Position numbers and translations under genes: made by a program. The notes beneath the pieces were generated by a model that was not told the DNA's origin, searched no databases, and saw only the letters and a program-made list of their open reading frames with translations. From DTU098 sp964498525 (GTDB lineage Bacteria; Bacillota; Desulfotomaculia; Desulfotomaculales; Pelotomaculaceae): 11,388 nucleotides of DNA. Location of the stretch: positions 1 through 11,388 of the forward strand of contig CAZCGU010000025.1 of the NCBI GenBank assembly GCA_964498525.1. Reading direction: 5' to 3'. Shown piece by piece: positions 1-6,694 of the stretch (within the stretch, counting starts at the first letter, position 1; the number at the start of each line of letters is the position of its first letter).

Positions 1-23
1 GTTGCCGGCGCCGTTTGGCGCGA

Positions 24-61
24 CATTTGTTATCTTATCACTTCCGCCGCTGTAAAGTCAA
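24..61 (-). promoter_or_regulatory. Promoter-like sequence reading left out of the window
   Basis: On the minus strand there is a TTGACT hexamer (56-61), an 18-nt spacer and TAAGAT (32-37), with A-rich DNA upstream of the -35 box, as in strong vegetative promoters. The predicted start is near 24-25. The first transcribed bases form a perfect GCGCC/GGCGC hairpin with a 4-base loop (8-21). The product lies outside the window. A stable RNA or a highly expressed gene is a guess. The -10 box matches consensus at only four of six positions. Confidence 0.5.
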
Positions 62-328
62 GTACTATTTTCTGGTTTTTACTGTTTATTATTTCGAAAA
101 CTCTTTGATAGCCCAACCAGGTTTAACACCACGACGGCACACGAAAAATGCTGTTTCCAGGTTCTTCTTTTATTTGATTTCAAGTGACAACAACATTTAA
201 GAATCTACCACATAAACTTGGTAACTGTCAAGGCTAAAGCTGCAAGAATATATTTTATTCATTATTATATCCATTTAAGAATATTTTGCTATACAACGGG
301 TATTTTTATACGCGAGAAAGTCACCTGA
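62..328. other. Intergenic region, no gene recognised
   Basis: This AT-rich stretch lies between the left-edge promoter and the yunB stop codon. A short plus-strand open frame at 15-200 has no ribosome site and no protein-like character. No convincing yunB terminator is visible. The only small structure is a GTAT/ATAC hairpin with a TTTT loop near 300-313. Confidence 0.5.
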
Positions 329-985
329 CTATTTTATCAGGCTGCCACCCAAAACTCCCCCGGCGATATTAACAAATGTGTCAGGGACACTCCCCACTAT
401 AATGTTTTCGGCAAGGGGCATTTGCGCGGCGACGACTGCCTCGCCGCTTTTGGAGGGAACAACAATACGGACATTTGTATCGAAATTCAAATATATTTTA
501 TGCCTGGTCTGGTTTATCCCCGCAGCCTCGAATTGATCAACAATGTTGACCCTTACTGTCCCCATTGGCATTATCCGGTAATTTATCCCGGGTCCATAAT
601 TGGCTAGAAGAGGAATTCCCATAATTTCACCAAGGGGGATCTCGAAATCCTGCAACCTTAACCCCTCCAAAGTCTTCTGCACCGATAATGTGATTTTGGC
701 GGCAACCTTGTTTACCATTACTGTATTGGCTTGCATAAGGGTAACGTGTCCCTGATTATCCTTATGAATGAAGATGAAGTCCTGGTATTGTATGTTCCCG
801 TTGGAAACTTCCTGCTGCAGGGTTTTATAAATGGACTCGGTAGCTATTTGAACAGCCCTTATTTCGGCAATATTATAAAAAGCACTTCTAAGCGTTATAT
901 CTAAGATTAATAGCATGCCCGCAGCAAGCAGGCAAAAGGCGATGGAAACAACCGCCGGCGCTATTTTGCGTTTTTTTCTAAACAA
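329..985 (-). CDS. yunB: Sporulation protein YunB
   Basis: This is a YunB-family protein; in Bacillus subtilis yunB belongs to the mother-cell SigE regulon and is needed for normal sporulation. The basic N-terminus (RKKRK) is followed by one hydrophobic segment (about residues 10-32), then an extracytoplasmic or intermembrane domain. Family-like features are the conserved PLG..MG.PLL...GP segment in the middle and the C-terminal ending VGSVPDTFVNIAGG. The length of about 218 residues is normal. A GTG at 994 is in frame, but it sits inside the GAGGTG ribosome site. That site lies 6 nt before a TTG at 985, so I prefer TTG and 218 residues over 221. No neighbouring sporulation gene is visible; it appears to be a single gene. 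I saw no convincing SigE promoter upstream. The family assignment is firm; the exact biochemical role is unknown even in B. subtilis. Confidence 0.88.
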   Translation of the reverse strand: MFRKKRKIAPAVVSIAFCLLAAGMLLILDITLRSAFYNIAEIRAVQIATESIYKTLQQEVSNGNIQYQDFIFIHKDNQGHVTLMQANTVMVNKVAAKITLSVQKTLEGLRLQDFEIPLGEIMGIPLLANYGPGINYRIMPMGTVRVNIVDQFEAAGINQTRHKIYLNFDTNVRIVVPSKSGEAVVAAQMPLAENIIVGSVPDTFVNIAGGVLGGSLIK

Positions 986-1118
986 ATCCTTCACCTCTTT
1001 TGCTTCTATTTAAAAGAAATGCGTTTAGTATATTAATTATGTTTGAAATAAAAAAATGATGGCAACCCGGGGTGGTTTCGGGCAAAACAACTGAAAAACC
1101 AGGCGCTTTGACGGCAAT

Positions 1119-1143
1119 AAAAAAAAGCGTTTTCACGCCTTTT
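1119..1143 (-). terminator. Intrinsic terminator downstream of tyrS
   Basis: Read on the minus strand, AAAAGGCG pairs with CGCTTTTT (8 bp including one G-T pair) across a TGAAAA loop. The run continues to eight consecutive T. It lies about 60 bp past the tyrS stop codon. The A-run on the other side makes it potentially bidirectional, but no plus-strand gene leads into it. Confidence 0.75.
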
Positions 1144-1204
1144 AAAATATTCCTGGCTCCCGGCCACTTTTATAATTTGCAACAAATAAAAACCCATTAA
1201 AAGA

Positions 1205-2425
1205 TTATATTATAAACCGGGTGAATTTACGCTTTCCCACCTGTATAACCATACCGGAAACAGGTTTAATATTGACGCCGGCATCTTCTATCTTCCCGCC
1301 GTCCACCTTCACTCCGCCTTGGTGAATGAGACGTCTGGCTTCACTCGTGCTGTTGGTCATTCCGGAAAGGGCAATCAGTTTCGGCAACCAGATAACACCA
1401 TCCTCAAGCATATCCCCGGTCACCCGGAATTCCGGCAGTTCATCGGGCAAGTCTTTCTGCTGAAAAATCCTTTTAAACTCTTCCTCCGCCGCTTGCGCCG
1501 TCTCCAGATCATGGTACTGGGTTACAATTTCCCGGGCCAGTCTCATTTTTACATCCCTCGGGTGCATGCTGCTGTTTTTTAGTCCGGACTCAATGTCACG
1601 GAGCTCTTCAAAGGAAACAGCGGTAACCAGCTCAAAATACCTTGACATCAGCTCATCAGCCAAAGACATGGTTTTTCCGTACATTTCCCGGGGTGATTCA
1701 TCAATACCAATATAATTGCCCAGGCTCTTGCTCATTTTTTGTACGCCGTCCAGACCCTCCAAAATCGGCATCATCAATGCCACCTGGGGTTCCTGGCCAT
1801 ATTCCTTCTGCAGGGTTCGTCCCATTAAAAGATTGAATTTTTGGTCTGTTCCGCCCAGCTCAACGTCTGCCTTCAGTGCAACCGAATCGTAACCCTGCAT
1901 GAGGGGGTAGAACAATTCATGAATGCTGATGGGTAAACACTCTTTAAAACGCTTGGCGAAATCATCCCTTTCTAGAATCCTGGCTACCGTACACTTGGCG
2001 GAAAGCTCTACAACCTGGGCAAAGTTCATGGGAGTCAGCCACTGACTATTAAAAACCACCTCTGTCCGGGCCCGTTCGAGAATTTTAAATATTTGCCTTT
2101 CATAAGTCCGGGAATTGGCAAGGACCTGTTCTTCGGTTAGCTGTTTGCGTGTTTCCGATCTTCCCGTGGGATCACCAATGCGGGCTGTAAAATCACCCAG
2201 AATAAGAGTTACCTGGTGCCCCAACTCCTGAAACTGTCTTAGTTTCTGCAGCACAACAGTATGCCCTAGGTGAATATCGGGAGCAGTGGGATCGAGCCCA
2301 AGTTTGATTCTCAGGGGTTTTCCGCTGCTTATGGAGCGCTTTAGTTTATTTGCTAGTTCATCCTCGGGGACAATTTCTACTACGCCCCTTTTAATAATCT
2401 CTAATTGCTTGTCCAGATTAAGCAC
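1205..2425 (-). CDS. tyrS: Tyrosyl-tRNA synthetase, TyrZ type
   Basis: This class I synthetase charges tRNA-Tyr with tyrosine in the cytoplasm. Visible motifs are the HIGH equivalent HLGH (residues 52-55) in a Rossmann domain, the GDFTARIGDPTGRS stretch (77-90), the tyrosine-pocket region QGYDSVALKADVELGGTDQK (about 177-196), and KMSKS (230-234). A C-terminal S4 RNA-binding domain follows (about 340-400: SEARRLIHQGGVKVDG). The length of 406 residues and the HLGH/QGYD pattern fit the TyrZ-like branch rather than the TyrS branch of Firmicutes. The ATG start has a GAGAGGAG site 5 nt upstream. It has its own promoter (2465-2493) and terminator (1119-1143), so it is probably monocistronic. Its leader is only about 30 nt, leaving no room for the T-box element that often controls tyrosyl-tRNA synthetase genes in Firmicutes. 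Confidence 0.97.
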   Translation of the reverse strand: MLNLDKQLEIIKRGVVEIVPEDELANKLKRSISSGKPLRIKLGLDPTAPDIHLGHTVVLQKLRQFQELGHQVTLILGDFTARIGDPTGRSETRKQLTEEQVLANSRTYERQIFKILERARTEVVFNSQWLTPMNFAQVVELSAKCTVARILERDDFAKRFKECLPISIHELFYPLMQGYDSVALKADVELGGTDQKFNLLMGRTLQKEYGQEPQVALMMPILEGLDGVQKMSKSLGNYIGIDESPREMYGKTMSLADELMSRYFELVTAVSFEELRDIESGLKNSSMHPRDVKMRLAREIVTQYHDLETAQAAEEEFKRIFQQKDLPDELPEFRVTGDMLEDGVIWLPKLIALSGMTNSTSEARRLIHQGGVKVDGGKIEDAGVNIKPVSGMVIQVGKRKFTRFII

Positions 2426-2464
2426 ATTTTTCTCCTCTCACCGAAAAGCTAAAAAATATTATAT

Positions 2465-2493
2465 ATTATACCAAACAACACAATTTTAAACAA
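2465..2493 (-). promoter_or_regulatory. tyrS promoter (extended -10)
   Basis: On the minus strand there is a perfect TATAAT (2465-2470) preceded by TGG, giving an extended -10 box. A weak -35 TTGTTT (2488-2493) follows at a 17-nt spacing. The start site should fall near 2457-2459, about 30 nt before the tyrS ATG. The extended -10 probably compensates for the poor -35. Confidence 0.65.
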
Positions 2494-2590
2494 CCATTTT
2501 ACCGGTCACGGTTTCTCAGCATTGATACGGTCTATTGAACGGAATACTGTTACGAATCGGGATAATTGCAGGTTTTAGCCATACGCTGCA

Positions 2591-2615
2591 CTTGTTTTGC
2601 GCGATCTAAAACAAG
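2591..2615. other. Perfect 8-bp hairpin after the aminopeptidase gene
   Basis: CTTGTTTT and AAAACAAG form a perfect 8-bp stem with a 9-nt loop, 20 bp beyond the aminopeptidase stop codon. There is no T-run on the minus-strand exit side, so it is not a typical intrinsic terminator. It may be a weak or factor-assisted 3' end, or an RNA-stabilising hairpin. Confidence 0.35.
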
Positions 2616-2635
2616 AGCCTGGCCCGGCTATTTCT

Positions 2636-3454
2636 TCAAATCAGGTGTTTGCTGCTTACCCAATTTACAAATAATGATAAGATACCCAGGATATCAAGCC
2701 ACTCTCCGGTGTAAGAAACCCCTGTACCGCTGGTCCTGCTAACCCCCGGGATAAGGCTCAGGGCAGCCGCGTAGGAGGGCCAGTTCAGGTCAAGATTCAT
2801 TTCAATTCTGTTCCCCGGAAAAAAAGGCTTAAAGCCGCCATTAGTACCCTTTTGAACAGCCGATTTAGCTGCCTTTCTTATTTCCTCCAGGGAAGTCCTG
2901 GGGTGGAGGTTAAGGGCAGCGAAAGCACCAACAGCTTCCTTGACAGCAACGGTTTCAATATCCGGCAGAAACTGCTTTAATCCTTTGATAAAGGAAAGAT
3001 CCCCCGTTGCCATACCTACGGGTACCCCGAAATAACCTGCTGTTGCCGCGCTGAGCAGAGCCTCATCCGCGTTCCGGCCATTTATTTTAAGACCCGTTAT
3101 CCTTGTATCCATGGTGTGGGGCAATATTGCATCCCCTGCTCCAAAACCCGAATGAAAACCAATAAGAAAGACAAGGTTACTGCGTTCCACCAGATCCATC
3201 CACATGAGATTTCTTTTGGTACCGCGAATTAACGACGCATCCCCCAATAGTTTATCTGGAATTATGTTTTGTTTGCGCCAGTGGATGTCCGATACAATGA
3301 TTTTATCTGCCCCTGCATCAAGGGCCCCTTCAATGGCAGCGTTTACTTCGGCAGTCATTTGTTCCCTGAACCACAAATCTTCCGGCGGTTCTTCGGGCCA
3401 GTCAACATAACCCGTAATACCCTCTATATCCGCGGCCATAAAAACTGTAAACAC
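2636..3454 (-). CDS. M55 family D-aminopeptidase (DppA-like)
   Basis: This is a zinc D-aminopeptidase of peptidase family M55, expected to cleave D-amino-acid peptides such as D-Ala-D-Ala in the cytoplasm. Counting from the GTG start, the metal and catalytic residues of B. subtilis DppA (D8, E10, H60, H104, H115, E133) correspond to D9 and E11 (ADIEG), H58 (SDIHW), H101 (GFHSG), H113 (LPHTM) and E131 (ADEAL). All are present, so it should be active. The C-terminal third diverges from DppA and ends in a hydrophobic, aromatic tail. The GTG start at 3454 is preceded 6 nt upstream by AGGAGGG. The longer ATG frame (3475) has no ribosome site and would contain that site within its coding region. 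The protein is then 272 residues, the usual family size. No dipeptide transporter genes adjoin it, unlike the B. subtilis dpp operon, so its role may be peptidoglycan peptide turnover or scavenging. Confidence 0.88.
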   Translation of the reverse strand: MFTVFMAADIEGITGYVDWPEEPPEDLWFREQMTAEVNAAIEGALDAGADKIIVSDIHWRKQNIIPDKLLGDASLIRGTKRNLMWMDLVERSNLVFLIGFHSGFGAGDAILPHTMDTRITGLKINGRNADEALLSAATAGYFGVPVGMATGDLSFIKGLKQFLPDIETVAVKEAVGAFAALNLHPRTSLEEIRKAAKSAVQKGTNGGFKPFFPGNRIEMNLDLNWPSYAAALSLIPGVSRTSGTGVSYTGEWLDILGILSLFVNWVSSKHLI

Positions 3455-3528
3455 CTTAATCCCTCCTGTCCCCATGATTACATTCCAAACCCTTCGAGAC
3501 TCTTTACCAGCGTACCTTCCCAGTCTTT

Positions 3529-3557
3529 ATAATATGTAGCGGTTTAGCAGTAATACC
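3529..3557 (-). promoter_or_regulatory. Candidate sporulation-type (SigE/SigK) promoter for the aminopeptidase
   Basis: On the minus strand CATATTAT (3529-3536) fits the CATAnnnT -10 pattern shared by SigE and SigK promoters. GGTATT lies 15 nt upstream (3552-3557), resembling the SigE -35 core ATATT at four of five positions. Transcription would start about 65 nt before the GTG codon. A poor SigA reading (TATTAT with TTGGTA at 19 nt) is also possible. This is suggestive only. Confidence 0.28.
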
Positions 3558-3802
3558 AAAAACAAAACCATATGGAACACTTTGTTAAATTTTACACATT
3601 TTATTTTCAGTTCTGCCTGAGAAAAATAATTTTGTTCTAATAAGATACGATCTCTCGTACAATGAGAAAATCAGCAAGGTAGTTTTAATGTCAATCGTAA
3701 TAGTTGCTTTATTATGTAACAATATTACTTTTTTTTTAAATTATTCTTCCTGGTATCAGCCTTGCATACTAGATTAACAAAATGGTATTGGTGGTGAGGT
3801 TT
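3558..3802. other. AT-rich divergent intergenic region
   Basis: This lies between the leftward aminopeptidase gene and the rightward small Cys-rich gene. It is strongly AT-rich with several T and A runs. A plus-strand promoter for the small gene should lie here, but no box pair stands out. A CATACTA heptamer near 3764-3773 resembles a sporulation -10 box but has no matching -35. No RNA gene is recognised. Confidence 0.4.
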
Positions 3803-4048
3803 ATGGCTGAAAAATTATGGATTACAACAAAGAAAAAAATGTGCGAAGCAACAAACCAGCTAATCGAAATAATTGAGATCCACAAGGACATAACCGACGG
3901 TGAAAAAACACTCACCACCTGTTTGACTGAGGTTTCCTGCCTTAATTTCCGGCAATGCAAACACCCGTGCATCTTATCGAAAAATTATGATTTACCGGTA
4001 AAATGCACTAAACCAGTTTTGATTCAAAATGAATATAATATAAAGTAA
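3803..4048 (+). CDS. Small Cys-rich hypothetical protein
   Basis: I do not recognise this family. The product is 81 residues, soluble, with no signal peptide or membrane segment. The N-terminal half is basic and predicted helical (KKKMCEATNQLIEIIEIHKD). The C-terminal half has most of the six cysteines, at 14, 40, 46, 52, 56 and 68, including CLNFRQCKHPC. The spacing could suit a metal site or iron-sulfur cluster but matches no motif I can name. The frame is open from ATG 3782, but that codon has no ribosome site. ATG 3803 follows a GGTGGTGAGG stretch and is preferred. The stop codon overlaps the strong terminator at 4047-4083, which supports a real transcription unit. It converges on sdhB. 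It could instead be a fortuitous frame, but Cys placement and terminator argue for a gene. Confidence 0.6.
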   Translation: MAEKLWITTKKKMCEATNQLIEIIEIHKDITDGEKTLTTCLTEVSCLNFRQCKHPCILSKNYDLPVKCTKPVLIQNEYNIK

Positions 4049-4083
4049 AAACCCGCAGAGAGTTTAAAACTCTGCGGGTTTTT
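4047..4083. terminator. Bidirectional terminator between sdhB and the Cys-rich gene
   Basis: CCCGCAGAG and CTCTGCGGG form a perfect 9-bp GC-rich stem around a 9-nt loop, extended by flanking A and T runs on each side. It gives a T-tract in both directions. It ends the plus-strand Cys-rich gene, whose stop codon it overlaps, and the minus-strand sdhCAB operon about 17 bp past the sdhB stop. Confidence 0.93.
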
Positions 4084-4099
4084 ACTTTACAGGGATTAA

Positions 4100-4849
4100 T
4101 TAGGAGATTTTCATACCCTTTAGATCGAGCTTTAAACCTGCCGCAGCCATCCTTCGGCGGACAAGGGCCAGCTGCATCTGCAGGGGGATATCCATAGGGC
4201 AGAAGTCGTCGCAGGCCATCAAGCCTACGCAGCCAAAGGCGCCGTCCTCGTTCCCTACAACTTCAAAGTACTCTTTATCAGTACGTTCATCACGCGGGTC
4301 GATTAAAAAGCGGGAAACCCGGTTGATGCCCGTTGCGCCAATAAAATCTTCCCGGATATTGGCGGTAATGCAGGTAGCAACACAGCAGCCGCATTCAATG
4401 CAGCGTTCCGGCTCGTAAATGGCTTCCGCTGTCTCGTTTTTCATCCTTACTTCTAAAGCATTGGGGTCAAACTTTTTATTGGTGTGAATCCATGATTCTG
4501 TACGGATCTGCAAATTCCTGAACCATGTGCCGGTGTCCACGGACAAGTCGCCGATTAATTTAAAAACCGGTAATGGCATAAGCGTAAAACGGCTTGGCAA
4601 ATTCCTGGTCAGGGTTTTGCACGCCAGACCCGGCCTTCCGTTAATCATCATGGCACAGGAACCGCAAATTGCCGCGCGGCACACGAAGTCAAACATCAAA
4701 GTAGGATCCTGTTTTTCCCGGATTTCATTCAGCGCAACAAACAAGGTCATGCCCGAATATTCTTCCAGCTTATAATCCTGCATTCGCGGTGTGTCACCGG
4801 GTATGTTGGGATTATAGCGGAAAATAGAAAGTGTTATGTTTCTGCTCAT
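4100..4849 (-). CDS. sdhB: Succinate dehydrogenase/fumarate reductase iron-sulfur subunit
   Basis: This subunit carries electrons between the flavoprotein and the dihaem cytochrome b through three clusters. The [2Fe-2S] ligands are C57, C62, C65 and C77 (CRAAICGSC...LAC). The [4Fe-4S] ligands are C150, C153, C156 and C217 (CIECGCC and DFCP). The [3Fe-4S] ligands are C160, C207 and C213. Each number is one less than that reported for Wolinella succinogenes FrdB, so no indel separates the cluster sites. The length of 249 residues is normal. An extra C155 within CGCC is not a standard ligand. The ATG start has an AAGGAGGG site. It is the last gene of sdhC-sdhA-sdhB, 21 bp after sdhA. The gene could equally be called frdB, since direction of catalysis cannot be read from this subunit. 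Confidence 0.96.
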   Translation of the reverse strand: MSRNITLSIFRYNPNIPGDTPRMQDYKLEEYSGMTLFVALNEIREKQDPTLMFDFVCRAAICGSCAMMINGRPGLACKTLTRNLPSRFTLMPLPVFKLIGDLSVDTGTWFRNLQIRTESWIHTNKKFDPNALEVRMKNETAEAIYEPERCIECGCCVATCITANIREDFIGATGINRVSRFLIDPRDERTDKEYFEVVGNEDGAFGCVGLMACDDFCPMDIPLQMQLALVRRRMAAAGLKLDLKGMKIS

Positions 4850-4870
4850 CTTTGCCCTCCTTGTACCACG

Positions 4871-6694
4871 TTATTTGCCCTTGGCAGGGGCGGTTGCTTC
4901 GCCGTATCCACGGTCGCCCGGAGGCATAAATGGACATGCAACAGGTTCGTAGTCAAGCGTGGGCAGGTCGGCCCCTTCTTTCCAGTAGGCCAGTGTGCGC
5001 TTGAGCCAATTGGCGTCATCCCGCTTCGGGAAGTCCTCCCGGAAATGAGAGCCCCTGCTTTCGGTACGCGTTAACGCTCCATAGGCAATACATAGGGATG
5101 TACGGATTATACCGGGCAACCTGAGCGCCATGGCCAGTTCCGGGTTTGCTCCCTGGCCGGAAGAACGTAACCCAACCTTCAGCGAGCGCTTGTACAGTTC
5201 CTGCAGTTTGGCAACACCCTCCTGGAGAGCCTTGCCGGTCCGGAAAATATGCACATGATCCATCATGGTGTCCTGCGCTTTGGCCCTAATCTCCCAAACA
5301 TTTTCCTTACCGTTCTTGCCGGAAATCAGGTTCTTGATCCGCTCCTCTTCTTTCTTGACAAAACCTTCAATCAACTTATAGTCAAACTTCTGAGTTGCAC
5401 CCAGGGTGTATTTGGCAAGTTGCATACCTACAAGATAACCGCCGGTAACTGTTTCCGCCAGGGAGTTTCCGCCGAGACGGTTGAATCCGTGCAGGTCCCA
5501 ACAAGCAGCTTCCCCTATGGCGAAGAGACCCTTGAGGCCGTAAGCATAACCGTGCTTGTTGGTACGGATCCCGCCCATGGTATAGTGCTGGGTAGGCAGA
5601 ACCGGAACAAGGTCCTTGGCCGGATCCAGTCCGTTAAAGTTCATGGCGATGGTGGCGATCTCACGCAGGTTTGTCCAAACCCACTTGCGTCCCAGGTGGC
5701 GAATGTCCAGCCACAAGTGCTGCGGGGCATATTTGCTCTCCACACCGTGGCCCGCCCGGATATGCTGAATCATCCGGCGGGAAACAACGTCACGGGAAGC
5801 AAGCTCTTTCTTTTTGGGCTCGTAATCAGGCATAAAGCGGTGCAGGTTTTTGTCCAACAAGTAACCCCCGTCCCCCCGGGCACCTTCTGTCATCAGAATC
5901 CATACCGGGGGCATACCCGTGGGGTGAAACTGAACAGCTTCCATATTGCCCAGGGGAACAAGTCCTGTGTTGAGGGCAATGGCGCCACCGGTGCCTTCAT
6001 TGATAACGGCGTTGGTGGACGCCGCGTAGAGACGTCCGGCGCCTCCCGTGGCAATAACTGTAGATTTGGCCAGGTAAACATTAAGATCACCGGTGCGCAG
6101 ACATCTGGCCACTACACCCTGGCAAGTTTCACCGTCGTGAATGAGGCTGATGGCTTCCATCCTGTCGTGGACGGTAATGCCCATTTTGCATACCACAGTG
6201 TCAACGACAAACTGCACGGTATGGCCGGTACCGTCCGAAGTATAGCAGCAGCGCCACTTGGCCACGCCGCCAAAGTCACGGGCTGTAATCAACCCTTCTT
6301 TATCTTTAGTATCCTCGCATTCAACACCACTGGCGTATTTCTTTTTCCCCGCCACAACCCGGTTCCAGGGAACACCCCAGTAATCAAGCTGCCTGATCAT
6401 GGTGGGAACGGTTTCCGTAAACATCTTGGCGACTTCCTGGTCACAGCCCCAGTCAGAACCCTTAACCGTATCCTCAAAGTGAATCTGAGGGTTGTCACCC
6501 TTGGCCATAGCCGCGTTTCCCAGGGAAGCCTGCATACCGCCCTGGGCTGCGGTACTGTGGGAGCGGCGCGGCGGAACCAGGCTCAGGATAATAACACTTA
6601 AGCCGGCAGCGGCAGCCTCAATGGCGGATCGCTCGGCAGCCAGCCCCGCTCCGACAACGACAACATCTGATATATGAGTATGTTTAGCACTCAA
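4871..6694 (-). CDS. sdhA: Succinate dehydrogenase/fumarate reductase flavoprotein subunit
   Basis: This FAD subunit interconverts succinate and fumarate on the cytoplasmic face of the membrane. It shows the Rossmann motif VVGAGLAAERSA (14-25) and the covalent FAD histidine H46 in RRSHSTAAQGG. Next come HPTG (H257), TEGARGDGG (269-277), and the proton-shuttling arginine R301 in LASRDVVSR, which has the same number as in Wolinella FrdA. H370 (TQHYTMGG) and R406 (FNRLGGNSL) complete the dicarboxylate site. The segment HFEDTVKGSDWGCDQEVA (72-89) is typical of the Wolinella/Campylobacter-type flavoprotein. Length 607. The start is TTG at 6694, overlapping the sdhC stop codon as TTGA, with GGGAGGTG upstream inside sdhC; this suggests translational coupling. 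All key residues are present, so it should be active. Confidence 0.97.
   Translation of the reverse strand: MSAKHTHISDVVVVGAGLAAERSAIEAAAAGLSVIILSLVPPRRSHSTAAQGGMQASLGNAAMAKGDNPQIHFEDTVKGSDWGCDQEVAKMFTETVPTMIRQLDYWGVPWNRVVAGKKKYASGVECEDTKDKEGLITARDFGGVAKWRCCYTSDGTGHTVQFVVDTVVCKMGITVHDRMEAISLIHDGETCQGVVARCLRTGDLNVYLAKSTVIATGGAGRLYAASTNAVINEGTGGAIALNTGLVPLGNMEAVQFHPTGMPPVWILMTEGARGDGGYLLDKNLHRFMPDYEPKKKELASRDVVSRRMIQHIRAGHGVESKYAPQHLWLDIRHLGRKWVWTNLREIATIAMNFNGLDPAKDLVPVLPTQHYTMGGIRTNKHGYAYGLKGLFAIGEAACWDLHGFNRLGGNSLAETVTGGYLVGMQLAKYTLGATQKFDYKLIEGFVKKEEERIKNLISGKNGKENVWEIRAKAQDTMMDHVHIFRTGKALQEGVAKLQELYKRSLKVGLRSSGQGANPELAMALRLPGIIRTSLCIAYGALTRTESRGSHFREDFPKRDDANWLKRTLAYWKEGADLPTLDYEPVACPFMPPGDRGYGEATAPAKGK

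Noticed and set aside
377..389. GTGTC-AGG-GACAC dyad resembling dispersed-repeat motifs
   Set aside because: It lies inside the yunB coding sequence and encodes the conserved VGSVPDT region, so protein constraint explains it.
5249..6601. 450-codon plus-strand open frame
   Set aside because: It is entirely antisense to sdhA, whose family identity and catalytic residues are unmistakable. Long antisense frames are common opposite GC-rich coding sequence.
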